DNA of 64,000 nucleotides from an uncultured Treponema sp. (GCF_945873775.1 NZ_CAMCEC010000001.1:269282-333281); one strand, 5' to 3'. Shown: positions 33,620 through 42,773, counted from the first letter of the stretch. The notes: generated from the sequence alone by a model not told the origin. A program made the numbers and translations.

Positions 33620-35725
33620 TTAATATTCCTGAGCGTCAGATCTCTTGAAGAATGAAGATGAACCGCTTCTCTGTGTAGCAGTGTGAACTCCGGCTCTTGC
33701 ATGAGAACCTCCGCGGAATCCTCTGTCTCTATCGCGTTCGCGGCGTCCGCCAAAGTCTCTGTCGCGTCCAAATCCATGGTCGCGTTCACGTCCTCTGTCG
33801 CGTCCGCCTCTTCTTGAACCACGGTCGCGTCCAAATGAATCGCGCTCGCCAAGTCCGCCGCCAGTAACTTTTGTGTCAAGGTGCATGTGCGGCAAAGAAC
33901 GGTCGCGCTCAGAAAGCTCAATGGCTCTTCTTCCGTCGTCAGCTGGCAAAGTAAGAAGACAGAATTTGTCCGCCATATCAATAGCATCAACTTTGCGCCC
34001 CGGAACACCAAGCAAGTCATGGAAGAAATCCGCAATCTTTCTTGGATTGTATCCGTCGTCCCAGCCCATCTGAACATAAAGTCTAAGCTGATCGTCGCCA
34101 ACAAAAACGTCTCCGCCTCTTCTTGAGCCACGGTCGCGTTCACGGCGTCCACCACGGTCTCTGTCGCGTCCCTTTGATTCAACAGAATAAGTATTGATTT
34201 TTCCGTAGCGGTTTTTGTTCAGCATTCCGCCGTAAGAAACCGCAAGCAACGAAGCTACAACTTCCTCTGGATTCTGACCGTTGCAAAGTTCTTCTGCAAG
34301 CTTGTCAAAAATAGGATCGCCTTTTCTTAAGTGAGGAACTTTTGGCTCTGAAGAAACATTGATTTCAGCATTTTCATCCGCGGAATCAGAATCAGTTTCG
34401 CTTTCAGCCTGAGATTCAGTTTTTTCCTGATTAAGACCAAGCTTGTTTTTAATATCAGAAAACAGGCGGCTCTTTTTTGCTTCAAGAACTTCTTCTATTG
34501 AAGGAACTTTGTCTTCAACAATTTCGCCCTTGGAACTTTTCTTTACAGTGTTGATAAGATAATTAAGACGTCTGCGTGTTTCTTCCGGCTTTACAAAAGT
34601 AACCGCCATTCCAGCAGCTCCGGCGCGTCCAGTACGGCCAATGCGGTGAACATAAGTCGGACCGTCAAATGGAAGCTCGTAGTTTACAACGTGAGTTACG
34701 CCTTCAATATCAATTCCACGCGCAGCAACATCGGTCGCAACAAGAATTCTTGTTTTCTTTGAACGGAATCTTGCAAGGATTTTTTCACGCTGTCCCTGAG
34801 GAATATCTCCGTGCAATGCGGCAGCTTCGTATCCGCGCTCATCAAGCGACTTTGAAACATAGTCAGCATCAGATTTTCTCTGAACAAAAACAAGTCCGAA
34901 GAAATCTGGCGAAATATCAATAAGACGAACCAAAGCCTCGACTTTTTCACTTTCGCGCACAACCCAATATTTCTGCTCAATCAAAAGAGGCTCTTCTTCA
35001 AAGCCTTCTTCTTCAACGATTTCGTACTCGCCCATAAAACGCTGGGCAATTTTCAAAATTTCTTTTGGAACTGTCGCGCTGAACAAAAGAACACGGCAAT
35101 CCTGATTTGCGCATTCAAAAATATTTTCAATATCCTCGATGAATCCCATGTCAAGCATTTCATCGCCTTCATCAAGAATAAAATAATCGATTTTGCTGAT
35201 GTCAAGAACACCGCGGTCAATCAAGTCCTGAACACGGCCTGGAGTTCCAACAACAATTTCAACTCCGCGGCGCAAAGCTCTCATCTGCTCGCCCATCGAA
35301 GCTCCGCCGTAAACAACAGCAGTGCGCGGATATTTTCCAGTTGCAAATGAAGCCATTTCAGTGGCAGTCTGCATGGCAAGCTCGCGTGTAGGCTCAAGAA
35401 TTATTGCGCGGACATGGTCGCTTTCTTCACGCAAATCCTGAACAAGAGGAAGTCCAAAAGCGGCAGTTTTTCCAGTTCCAGTGCGGGCCTTTGCAATAAC
35501 GTTTGCATCTCCATTCAAAAGGCGCGGAATTGCAAGAACCTGAATTGGAGACGGAACTTTAAATCCTTTTTTCTCAATAGCGGCAAGAGTGATTTCATCA
35601 AGTCCCAAGTCTGCAAATGAAATTGTCTCAGGCTCATTTGATGATTCATTTGAATTTTCCACAGAAACCTGTGAATCCTCTGCGGGCATAGTAATCCCGT
35701 CAACTTTGTTTTCTAAATCTTCCAT
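33620..35725 (-). CDS. DEAD-box ATP-dependent RNA helicase with RNA-binding and Arg/Asp/Gly-rich tail
   Basis: A 701-residue DEAD-box helicase. Q motif near 49-56 (FKVPSPIQ), ARTGTGKT, PTRELA, GTPGR, the DEAD box as DEGD near 182, SAT, and the HRIGRTGRAG motif. A DbpA-type RNA-recognition domain lies near 540-620 (RLYVQMGWDDGYNPRKIADF, KVDAIDMADKFCLLTLP). The last 75 residues are Arg/Asp/Gly repeats (RDRGSRRGG, RERDHGFGRDRD), a disordered RNA-binding tail; a similar patch lies before the RNA-recognition domain. DEGD replaces DEAD, a change that may affect coupling but keeps the Mg-binding acids. Likely roles are ribosome assembly or RNA decay. Confidence 0.92.
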   Translation of the reverse strand: MEDLENKVDGITMPAEDSQVSVENSNESSNEPETISFADLGLDEITLAAIEKKGFKVPSPIQVLAIPRLLNGDANVIAKARTGTGKTAAFGLPLVQDLREESDHVRAIILEPTRELAMQTATEMASFATGKYPRTAVVYGGASMGEQMRALRRGVEIVVGTPGRVQDLIDRGVLDISKIDYFILDEGDEMLDMGFIEDIENIFECANQDCRVLLFSATVPKEILKIAQRFMGEYEIVEEEGFEEEPLLIEQKYWVVRESEKVEALVRLIDISPDFFGLVFVQRKSDADYVSKSLDERGYEAAALHGDIPQGQREKILARFRSKKTRILVATDVAARGIDIEGVTHVVNYELPFDGPTYVHRIGRTGRAGAAGMAVTFVKPEETRRRLNYLINTVKKSSKGEIVEDKVPSIEEVLEAKKSRLFSDIKNKLGLNQEKTESQAESETDSDSADENAEINVSSEPKVPHLRKGDPIFDKLAEELCNGQNPEEVVASLLAVSYGGMLNKNRYGKINTYSVESKGRDRDRGGRRERDRGSRRGGDVFVGDDQLRLYVQMGWDDGYNPRKIADFFHDLLGVPGRKVDAIDMADKFCLLTLPADDGRRAIELSERDRSLPHMHLDTKVTGGGLGERDSFGRDRGSRRGGRDRGRERDHGFGRDRDFGGRRERDRDRGFRGGSHARAGVHTATQRSGSSSFFKRSDAQEY

Positions 35726-35944
35726 AAACGATTCCCTTTTCCTTACATGAAAGACCGGAACCGCTTGAAAATATCTTTTTTTACTTGATTTTCCTTTTTA
35801 CCTGGCAAAGCCTAAGAAGCGGCTGCAATCTGACATGCTGATGATATAAAATATAGCGTAAAGTATACAAGATTTTTCAAAGTTATTCAAGCCAAAAAGT
35901 ACAAAAACGCAAAAAATGTCATAATTTTCTATAAAAATTCCATG

Positions 35945-35976
35945 TTTATCGTCATGGGGATGCCCCGTAATTATCT
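35945..35976 (+). repeat. Degenerate unit of the dispersed palindrome family
   Basis: Contains GGGGATGCCCC flanked by CGTCAT on the left and GTAATTATC on the right. It resembles the neighbouring units but is shortened around the core. Confidence 0.4.
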
Positions 35977-35981
35977 TTTAT

Positions 35982-36008
35982 GTCATTATCGGGCTTGACC
36001 CGGTAATC
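35982..36008 (+). repeat. Dispersed 27-bp palindrome, intact unit
   Basis: Nine-base arms ATTATCGGG / CCCGGTAAT (one T-G pair) around the loop CTTGA, within GTC...AATC ends. This form, with a CGGGCTTGACCCGG core, resembles intergenic palindromes common in several bacterial phyla (from memory). Confidence 0.7.
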
Positions 36009-36026
36009 TATTGAAATTTTATAGCT

Positions 36027-36053
36027 GATTCCCATGTCAAGCATGGGAATGAC
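36027..36053 (-). repeat. Dispersed 27-bp palindrome, intact unit in inverse orientation
   Basis: ATTCCCATG / CATGGGAAT arms around TCAAG, with GTC at the outer end. It is in opposite orientation to the unit 18 bases upstream, so the two form a larger inverted pair. Confidence 0.7.
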
Positions 36054-36109
36054 AGTTAATTTTCATAAAAATCATGCAGAAAATTATTTTTTTCAGAAAT
36101 AAATATGTG

Positions 36110-37486
36110 ATGAAAAACAAAATTACTTTTATAACAATTATTTTGTCGGCGAGCATCTGCCATGCGCAAATTGAATTTTATTCCGGGAACAATTTTAAAT
36201 TTCCTGTAAAAGAAGGAAAAGAAAATTTCTCGCTCAAATACGATTCCGGCGCAAAATTAAAATTCCGCGGACTAACCTCCATTTGGATTGCAGGAATCGG
36301 AACAGAAACTTTTCACGATATTGCAAGCTCTTCATTTTCTGAATTTGAGGCAATGCAAAAATACCGCTACGGAATAAAATATTCAGCGGCAACAAAATTT
36401 GCGGCCACAGAATTTCTTGCAGGAACCTTGCGTTTTTCACAAGGAATTTCAAGGCTAAAGCATCCAAGTTTTTATGTTCCGGGCGCGCTAAAAAAGCCAT
36501 CGCTTTTAACACCGGGAATTTCCCCTGCCCTGCCTTCTTGGACTTCTGCAAAAACTCCGTTGGCTACGGCAATTTCAATTTCTCCTGGAAACAAAAATTC
36601 TATTTTGCCGACATTTCAGTTTTCCATTCTTGAAACAAAAGAATTTTACGCGTCTGCCTTCAAAAGATTTTCAGCGCCGTTCATTCCAAACGCAAGCATT
36701 TCATTTTCAGGCGGACTTTTTGAATACGGAAGAGAAAACACTTCGGCTTGGTTTCAAAAGCAAAAATATTTTTCCAAGGAAAAACGAGGCGCGGCGGAAA
36801 CTGAACTGAATTTTGTTTTTCCGCATTTTAGAATTTCAGGAGCGGCAGGAATATACGAAAGTCCGTTCGGCGGAAATTTTCTTTGGGCAAGGCTTCAAAA
36901 TTTCATTCTTTTAGGCGACTTTTTGCTGCATTCTTTCTATTATATTGCAGACGAATCCTTAATAACCGCTGACAAATCTGAAAACAGAATAAAAACGCAA
37001 GCAGGCATAAATCCGCAGTACACATTTTGGATTGGAAAAACTTCAGCAAGCGCAGGAATTCTTTTTTACTCCGCGGAAAGGCAGACAATCGAAAGGCTTC
37101 CTTCTGACTTCAACGAATACTGCGCAAAAACAGCACTAAACATTTCAAGCGGAAAAAGCAAAATTTCATCAAACGCATCTTTTATTTATTCCACGGAAAA
37201 AAATGAAAAAGAATATTCCGCGCAAATAAAAGCCTCAAGAAATTTCAAAAGCTCCTCGGCAAACGCAAGTTTTTCCTACAAAAAAGAAGACTCGGGGAAA
37301 AACACATTTTCATTCACAAGCACAATTTATCCTAAAAAAATAATGCTGCATCAAGCCGGAATCGGATTTTCAATTTCTGAAAATGAAGGAGAGTTCAAAT
37401 GCAGTCCTTCAGCAACTACGGTTTTTAAAAGCGGAAACAGAAAAATCAAATGGAACATAAAAACTGCATTCCTATTAAATTTTTAA
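36110..37486 (+). CDS. Exported, probably outer-membrane beta-barrel protein
   Basis: A 458-residue protein. The ATG at 36110 starts a signal peptide (ITFITIILSASICHAQ), whereas the longer upstream frame would not. The rest is rich in Ser, Phe, Lys and alternating strands (SNASFIYSTEKNEKEYSAQI, SSANASFSYKKEDSGKNTF) and ends LLNF with C-terminal Phe, typical of barrels. I do not recognise a family. It has no partner in the same direction except fusA, which has its own promoter. Confidence 0.68.
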   Translation: MKNKITFITIILSASICHAQIEFYSGNNFKFPVKEGKENFSLKYDSGAKLKFRGLTSIWIAGIGTETFHDIASSSFSEFEAMQKYRYGIKYSAATKFAATEFLAGTLRFSQGISRLKHPSFYVPGALKKPSLLTPGISPALPSWTSAKTPLATAISISPGNKNSILPTFQFSILETKEFYASAFKRFSAPFIPNASISFSGGLFEYGRENTSAWFQKQKYFSKEKRGAAETELNFVFPHFRISGAAGIYESPFGGNFLWARLQNFILLGDFLLHSFYYIADESLITADKSENRIKTQAGINPQYTFWIGKTSASAGILFYSAERQTIERLPSDFNEYCAKTALNISSGKSKISSNASFIYSTEKNEKEYSAQIKASRNFKSSSANASFSYKKEDSGKNTFSFTSTIYPKKIMLHQAGIGFSISENEGEFKCSPSATTVFKSGNRKIKWNIKTAFLLNF

Positions 37487-37513
37487 ACTTTCTTCAAAAC
37501 AGCCCAAGACCTA

Positions 37514-37542
37514 TTGAATTTACCGCTATTTTTTAATAAAAT
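37514..37542 (+). promoter_or_regulatory. Promoter of the EF-G gene
   Basis: TTGAAT (37514-37519), 17 bases, TAAAAT (37537-37542). The leader would be about 76 bases and contains GAGGT 8 bases before the ATG. Confidence 0.65.
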
Positions 37543-37625
37543 TGCTTGAATTAATTGCATTATGCGGAAATCTTTGCTTTTCGTATTCTGCCGACTCACG
37601 AATTTTTTTTTGAGAGGTATACACT

Positions 37626-39722
37626 ATGGGTTTTGATATTACAAAAGTACGTAATATCGGTATCAGTGCGCACATTGACTCTGGTAAAACAACAACATCA
37701 GAACGTATCTTGTTCTACTGCAACAAGATTCACCAGATCCATGAAGTTCATGGCAAAGACGGTGTAGGCGCTGTAATGGATTCTATGGATTTGGAGCGCG
37801 AGCGTGGAATCACAATCCAGTCAGCAGCGACTCAGGTAAACTGGAAAGGAACAACAATCAACCTTATCGACACTCCAGGCCACGTTGACTTCACAGTTGA
37901 AGTTGAACGCTCACTCCGTGTTCTTGACGGAGCAATCCTTGTTCTTTGCGCTGTTGCAGGTGTTCAGTCTCAGTCAATCACAGTTGACCGCCAGCTCAAA
38001 CGCTACCATGTTCCACGCATAGCTTTCGTAAACAAATGCGACCGTCAGGGTGCAAATCCGCTTCGTGTATGCGCACAGCTCCGCGACAAGCTCGGACTCA
38101 ATGCATATATGGTAGAGCTTCCAATCGGTCTTGAAGACAAACTTCAGGGTGTTGTAGACCTTATCGCAATGAAGGCTTACTATTTTGAAGGACACGACGG
38201 TGAAGAAATCCGCGTTGCAGAAATTCCTGCTGAACTTGTAGAACAGGCAAAAGAAAAGAGAGCAGAACTTCTTGAAGCAGCCGCAATGTTTGACGACTCG
38301 CTCATGGAAGATCTTATGGAAGAAAAAGAAGACATTCCAGAAGAAAAGATTATCGCTGCAATCCGCAAGGGAACTCTTGAAGAAAACTTCGTAGCAGTAT
38401 TCTGCGGTTCTGCGCACATGAACAAAGGAATTCAGCCAGTTCTTGACGGCGTTGTACGCTATCTTCCTAACCCGACTGAAGTTCACAACTACGGACTTGA
38501 CCTTGACAAGAATGAAGAGCAGATTGAGCTTTTCAATGTTGAAAACAAGCCTTGTGTTGCACTCGCATTCAAGCTTGATGACGGTCAGTACGGTCAGCTT
38601 ACTTATGTCCGCATTTATCAGGGAAAAATCACAAAAGGCGATGAGCTTTACAATACACGCGCAAAGAAAAAGTTCAAGGTTGGACGCATTGTCCGCATGA
38701 ACGCAGCTGCAATGGAAGACATCAACGAAGGTCAGCCAGGCGACATCATCGCATTGTTCGGTGTTGACTGCGCATCTGGAGACACATTCTGCGGCGGCGG
38801 ACTCAACATTGCGATGACTTCTATGTTCGTTCCAGAGCCTGTTATTTCAGAAGCAATCACTCCTGTAAACAAGCAGGACGCAGCAAATATGTCAAAGGCT
38901 CTCAACCGCTTTACAAAAGAAGACCCGACATTCCAGACTTACGTTGACCCTGAATCAAATCAGACAATCATCAAGGGAATGGGCGAGCTTCACCTTGCAG
39001 TTTACGTTGAGCGCATGAAACGTGAATACAAATGCGAAGTTACAGTTTCTCAGCCGGAAGTTGCATACCGCGAGTCTATTACACAGCGCGCTGACTTCAA
39101 CTACACTCACAAAAAGCAGACTGGTGGTTCAGGACAGTACGGACGTGTTGCAGGATTCATGGAGCCAATTACAGAAAAAGACTACGAGTTTGTTGACTCA
39201 ATCAAAGGTGGAGCAATTCCAAACGAATACATTCCTTCTTGCGACAAAGGTTTCAAGAAAGCAATGGAAAAAGGCTCTCTTATTGGAGCACCAGTTGTTG
39301 GCGTAAGATGCACAATCAACGATGGTCAGTACCACCCAGTTGACTCTTCAGACATCGCATTCCAGACTGCTGCTATCGGCGCATTCCGCGAAGGCTATGC
39401 AAAGGCAAAACCAGCAATCCTTGAGCCAATCATGAAAGTTCAGATTGCAGGACCTACAGAATTCCAGGGAAATATGTTCGGACTTATCAACCAGAGACGC
39501 GGTGTTATCATCGATTCTTCTGATGAAAACGGAAACTCAACTGTAAACGCAGAAGTTCCTCTTTCTGAAATGTTCGGATTCTCAACAATTCTCCGCTCTT
39601 CTACACAGGGAAAAGCAGAATTCACAATGGAATTTGAAAAATACAGCAAAGTTCCAAATGCAGTTGCCGACGAGCTTATCAAGGCTTATGCAGAAAAGAA
39701 AAAGGCTGGACAGGCAAAATAA
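37626..39722 (+). CDS. fusA: Elongation factor G, spirochaete/mitochondrial EFG1 type
   Basis: Translocase GTPase of translation, 698 residues. G1 is AHIDSGKTT near 15-23, switch [10 protein letters not shown] near 81-88, G4 NKCD near 135-138, and domain IV carries [14 protein letters not shown] near 494. The combination AHIDSGKTT plus [10 protein letters not shown] (rather than AHIDAGKTT) marks the spdEFG1 group shared by spirochaetes, planctomycetes and mitochondria, whose members have a second EF-G for ribosome recycling. Codon choice is strongly biased, as for highly expressed genes. A separate promoter and a strong terminator make it a single-gene unit. Confidence 0.96.
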   Translation: MGFDITKVRNIGISAHIDSGKTTTSERILFYCNKIHQIHEVHGKDGVGAVMDSMDLERERGITIQSAATQVNWKGTTINLIDTPGHVDFTVEVERSLRVLDGAILVLCAVAGVQSQSITVDRQLKRYHVPRIAFVNKCDRQGANPLRVCAQLRDKLGLNAYMVELPIGLEDKLQGVVDLIAMKAYYFEGHDGEEIRVAEIPAELVEQAKEKRAELLEAAAMFDDSLMEDLMEEKEDIPEEKIIAAIRKGTLEENFVAVFCGSAHMNKGIQPVLDGVVRYLPNPTEVHNYGLDLDKNEEQIELFNVENKPCVALAFKLDDGQYGQLTYVRIYQGKITKGDELYNTRAKKKFKVGRIVRMNAAAMEDINEGQPGDIIALFGVDCASGDTFCGGGLNIAMTSMFVPEPVISEAITPVNKQDAANMSKALNRFTKEDPTFQTYVDPESNQTIIKGMGELHLAVYVERMKREYKCEVTVSQPEVAYRESITQRADFNYTHKKQTGGSGQYGRVAGFMEPITEKDYEFVDSIKGGAIPNEYIPSCDKGFKKAMEKGSLIGAPVVGVRCTINDGQYHPVDSSDIAFQTAAIGAFREGYAKAKPAILEPIMKVQIAGPTEFQGNMFGLINQRRGVIIDSSDENGNSTVNAEVPLSEMFGFSTILRSSTQGKAEFTMEFEKYSKVPNAVADELIKAYAEKKKAGQAK

Positions 39723-39750
39723 AATTATTAAAAGCCTAGTTTGACCACAG

Positions 39751-39792
39751 AATCTCCAGTGAAAGAATTTTCTTTTGCTGGAGATTTTTTTA
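39751..39792 (+). terminator. Intrinsic terminator of the EF-G gene
   Basis: AATCTCCAG (39751-39759) and CTGGAGATT (39778-39786) with extra A/T pairing inside, followed by a T run. Confidence 0.9.
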
Positions 39793-39820
39793 TTGTAAAA
39801 TAAAATTTATGTGCTATACT
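39793..39820 (+). promoter_or_regulatory. Promoter of the RecA-fold ATPase gene
   Basis: TTGTAA (39793-39798), 16 bases, TATACT (39815-39820), giving a leader of about 97 bases ending in AGGAGG. Confidence 0.65.
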
Positions 39821-39923
39821 TATTCAAACGGACACAGAACTTTTTGCAAAGCAAAATATTTTGAAGCGCAAAACTTTCTGCAAAAGTTAAAAAAATCAAG
39901 CTAAAAATTCAGGAGGCAGCATT

Positions 39924-40607
39924 ATGGCAAAGCAGGAATTATATGAAAGAAGCCCGATCCGCATTTTTGACGAAGCGGCAAACGGAGGACTCAAGGCTGG
40001 CGAGCTAGGACTTGTTACAGCAAAAAAAGGACTTGGAAAAACTTCTGTGCTTGTTCAGTTCGGAATGGACACACTTCTTAACGGAAAGCAGCTTGTTCAC
40101 GTTTCGTTCAATCAGCACAGCGAAAATGTAATTTCTTGGTATGATGGAATCTACAACGAAATTTCAAAGAAAAAGGCAATCGCAAACGCCGCTGATGTAA
40201 AGGAGCAGATTCTCCGCAACAGAACAATTTTGAATTTCAATCAGGACAACATCAGCCTGGAAAAAGTTGTTAACACATTGAACGCTCTCAAGGCTGGCGG
40301 AACAGCAGTTGCAGGAGTTGTTATCGATGACGTTGACTTTTCAAAAGTAAAAGAAGCAGACTTGCAGACAGTCGCAAGCTACGCAAAAGCAACAAAGACA
40401 AAAATCTGGTTCAGCTCAACTTCAGCCGGCGACAAACTTGAAGATTCAGCACCAAAGGCACTGCTTCCATACTTCTCTGCTGTAATCCACCTTTCATCAA
40501 AGAATTCTGTAACACAGCTAAGCATTCTAAAAATGGGCAAGAACACAGATATTGAAACAACACTTAAGCTGGACTCAAAGACACTGCTCATTACAAACAA
40601 CAAGTAA
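39924..40607 (+). CDS. Small RecA/KaiC-fold ATPase
   Basis: A 227-residue protein with the single-domain RecA fold seen in KaiC, RadA and DnaB relatives. A diverged Walker A AKKGLGKTS is near 32-40, followed by the strand-helix VLVQFGMDTLLNGKQLVHVS. Walker B is VAGVVIDDVDF near 130-140, and the sensor region is KIWFSSTSAG. Partner domains for DNA binding or peptidase activity are absent. It is short for the family and its role is unknown. It has a very strong ribosome site (AGGAGG), its own promoter and its own terminator. Confidence 0.75.
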   Translation: MAKQELYERSPIRIFDEAANGGLKAGELGLVTAKKGLGKTSVLVQFGMDTLLNGKQLVHVSFNQHSENVISWYDGIYNEISKKKAIANAADVKEQILRNRTILNFNQDNISLEKVVNTLNALKAGGTAVAGVVIDDVDFSKVKEADLQTVASYAKATKTKIWFSSTSAGDKLEDSAPKALLPYFSAVIHLSSKNSVTQLSILKMGKNTDIETTLKLDSKTLLITNNK

Positions 40608-40675
40608 TTTTGGAGTGCCTCTGAAAACAAAAGCTTTTAGAGGCAACTTTGAAAAACGAGGCTAAAATAAAACGG

Positions 40676-40707
40676 CTGCCCTTTAGAAATAGAGGGCAGT
40701 TTTTTTG
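40676..40707 (+). terminator. Intrinsic terminator of the RecA-fold ATPase gene
   Basis: CTGCCCT, 10-base loop, AGGGCAG (40676-40699), followed by eight T residues. Confidence 0.92.
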
Positions 40708-40759
40708 TTTATGAAACACTATTGAAAGAAATTTGGACTAAATAAAAGAATTTTCCTTG

Positions 40760-40866
40760 AGTAAATACGTTATTTTCCATTGGCAAACAGCTTATTTACC
40801 TTAGTAAAATAGTCTATTTACCACAGGTAAATATATTATTTACCCATGGTAAATAGATTATTTTAC
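40760..40866. repeat. Five exactly phased 22-bp palindromic repeats
   Basis: Units start at 40760, 40782, 40804, 40826 and 40848. Each has the form GGTAAATA, 3 variable bases, TATTTACC, 3 variable bases. Arms are conserved (unit 4 perfect, units 3 and 5 nearly so, units 1 and 2 more diverged) while the three-base linkers CGT, GCT, GTC, TAT and GAT differ. A 22-bp period places all units on one face of the helix. The array lies between the ATPase terminator and the end of the ABC-3C cassette. It is not a CRISPR, since it has no spacers. It is probably a protein-binding array, iteron-like cluster or termination element; the role is unknown. Confidence 0.85.
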
Positions 40867-40887
40867 TATAAAAAATGTTTTTTTAAT

Positions 40888-42555
40888 TTATTTTTTTACC
40901 CACTTGCTGGTTCCGTAGAGCTCTCCGCCATTTGTAGACAACTTTAACACACGGCTGTCTTCAATGATTGCCTGAACTTCAGGACTGTAATTATAAATAG
41001 AACGGAACGCTGTAAAGATTTGTTTTTCTTTTTCCGTTGCATACAGCTTGATGCAGTCTTCTTTTCTTTCTGCGTCCAATTCGTTGCGGACAAAAAGGTC
41101 GTGCGCTATTGCAGGAAGCTTTGTCTGTTTCAAAATGGACAAATCAAACATCACAATATTTGCGCTTTCTGTTCCGTCTCCCTTATCTGTTCCAGAAATT
41201 ATTGAATACCGGCTTACACCTTTTGCATTGCTTGTTTTTGGCTCAAAAAATTTAAGGGTTGGATTTTTCCATTTGCCATTATGTATATGTCCATTCAAAG
41301 CCGCCATATTAAGATTCACTTGGCTTGCAATTTCATCCAAAACATTGATTTCTTTCTTGTTCAATTCCTTTTTTGCCGCGGAATCTTTCAACGCAATGAG
41401 CTTACCTTTTTTATAGTTTTCAATGCAGTCGTAAAGCCGCTGAAGCTCAAGATATTTCTTTCCATAGACATCAAACGCCGCCTTTGAAAGTGTTCCATCA
41501 GGAAGGACTTTTTCATATTCAGACTTTATTGCCTCAAAGTCCAAATTGGTCTGGTTAAGATTCATTTTTAAATACTGAATCTCATCATTTATTTGAAGCT
41601 TTAAAACTTCTGTAAGAGACTCATGGAATTTTTCAACCGCATAAACTTTTTTTACATTCAGCTCCGGGAAAAAGGACTGGAGAACAGAAAGTTCTTCTCT
41701 TGTAGGAGAAGACAACCCTTCAATAGAATGCTCGGCAACAGCAATCTTGTTTTCAAGCCTTGTTTTCTTAACGCTTATACTTTTATATTTTTTCTCAAGA
41801 GCCTGAAGTTTTTCCGCATTATTAGAATCTATAGCAAGGATTTCTTTATCGTTCGTCCTGCTCAACTCAGAGAGTTCTTCTTTCAGCTGGTTTATATTTT
41901 CATATACATCTGCTAAATCAGAATCCGTTTTTATAGAAGTCGGTATAAAATTTCTTTTTACTGCGTCATTAAAAGTTTCTTTTGCTTTTGCAGCATCATC
42001 GGCGTTATTTTTTTCTGCAGAAATCTCTTCGTATCGGTCAAACAATTTTTCAAAATTAACAACGCAATCGCGGGCATTTTCCATTGAATTTCCTTTTAAA
42101 AATTCCTCAAGGTTCTTTGAGCTTTTGTGGGATATTCTAAAATACGGACTTACTGCTCCTCTGAATGTAAGGGATTCATTTTCAAAACCGTAATTTTCTG
42201 CAAGCCTTTTTTGAAATTCCTTAAGGGAAATTTTATCAATAGCAGAATAGCTTTTATCACACACGCTGACATTATTCAAATCTTCCGTAGAGCGGCTGTA
42301 GTAAAATTTTTCTTCTTTAAACTCAAATGTAAAGTTGACTACATGATGCCCGACATTTTCAATGATTTTTCCGCCGCCTGTAACATAGGTGTTTCCACCG
42401 AAAGCAAAATCAATAGCAAGAAGAAAACTGGATTTTCCTGTGGAATTGTTTGTGGATTCGTTTGCGACAATTGTATTCAGGCCTTTGCGAAATGGTATTT
42501 TTCCGTTCTGAATATATTTGCCTTTAAAAACACTGCTTTGGATTTCTACAAGCAT
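40888..42555 (-). CDS. ABC-3C defence system ATPase (SMC/RecN-like, DUF2326)
   Basis: A 555-residue ATPase with the split-head layout of SMC-type proteins. The N-terminal head has a loose Walker A, ESTNNSTGKSS at 33-43. A coiled coil at about 165-290 and a second helical part to about 400 follow. The C-terminal DUF2326-like head includes GTDKGDGTESANIVMFDLS and RNELD near 455-500. In ABC-three-component systems this protein is the motor of an antiphage module. Its start overlaps the middle-component gene by 10 bases and has a GGGGAAA ribosome site. The classic ABC signature is not obvious. Confidence 0.82.
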   Translation of the reverse strand: MLVEIQSSVFKGKYIQNGKIPFRKGLNTIVANESTNNSTGKSSFLLAIDFAFGGNTYVTGGGKIIENVGHHVVNFTFEFKEEKFYYSRSTEDLNNVSVCDKSYSAIDKISLKEFQKRLAENYGFENESLTFRGAVSPYFRISHKSSKNLEEFLKGNSMENARDCVVNFEKLFDRYEEISAEKNNADDAAKAKETFNDAVKRNFIPTSIKTDSDLADVYENINQLKEELSELSRTNDKEILAIDSNNAEKLQALEKKYKSISVKKTRLENKIAVAEHSIEGLSSPTREELSVLQSFFPELNVKKVYAVEKFHESLTEVLKLQINDEIQYLKMNLNQTNLDFEAIKSEYEKVLPDGTLSKAAFDVYGKKYLELQRLYDCIENYKKGKLIALKDSAAKKELNKKEINVLDEIASQVNLNMAALNGHIHNGKWKNPTLKFFEPKTSNAKGVSRYSIISGTDKGDGTESANIVMFDLSILKQTKLPAIAHDLFVRNELDAERKEDCIKLYATEKEKQIFTAFRSIYNYSPEVQAIIEDSRVLKLSTNGGELYGTSKWVKK

Positions 42556-42773
42556 ATTATTTCCCCTGTAACATTGTCTATATCAATTTTTCCAAGCGCA
42601 TACAAAGCGTCCAAAGTCTGTATAAATTCAGAAAGAGATGAAAAATGGCTTTTTACATTTTTATAAAGCTGCTCTGGAAAAATTCTTTCATTTAAAGTCA
42701 TAGCCTGCAAAACAGGAACAAATTTTGAAATTACGGATTCGTTATATCTTATCATTTTATCTGGCAGGAGCAT
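42546..42773 (-). CDS. ABC-3C middle component (MC6-like small protein)
   Basis: A 75-residue protein beginning MLLPDKMIRYNESVISKF, the opening typical of the small middle components (MC6/MC7 type) of ABC-3C systems, with a winged-helix-like remainder (LYALGKIDIDNVTGEIICL). It lies between the CTD protein and the ATPase genes and overlaps both. The ATG at 42773 is preferred because GAGG lies 6 bases upstream. The small size makes the class assignment tentative, but the position is diagnostic. Confidence 0.75.
   Translation of the reverse strand: MLLPDKMIRYNESVISKFVPVLQAMTLNERIFPEQLYKNVKSHFSSLSEFIQTLDALYALGKIDIDNVTGEIICL

Larger units (their letters stand above)
35726..36109. other. 384-bp intergenic region with clustered palindromes
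   Basis: No ORF worth calling on either strand. The helicase promoter side (35726-35940) is A/T-rich with no confident -35/-10 pair. The part from 35945 to 36053 carries three units of the dispersed palindrome family described separately. Confidence 0.6.

Noticed and set aside
33613..34182. 189-codon minus-strand ORF inside the helicase gene
   Set aside because: It lies in another frame of the repetitive Arg/Asp/Gly-coding DNA of the DEAD-box gene. Its composition is a by-product of that repeat, and it has no ribosome site or family features.
37974..38486. 170-codon minus-strand ORF opposite EF-G
   Set aside because: It is antisense to a highly conserved gene, with no start signals; an artefact of strong codon bias.
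40760..40866. Possible CRISPR array
   Set aside because: The repeats are contiguous 22-bp palindromes with only 3-base linkers; there are no spacers and no cas genes.
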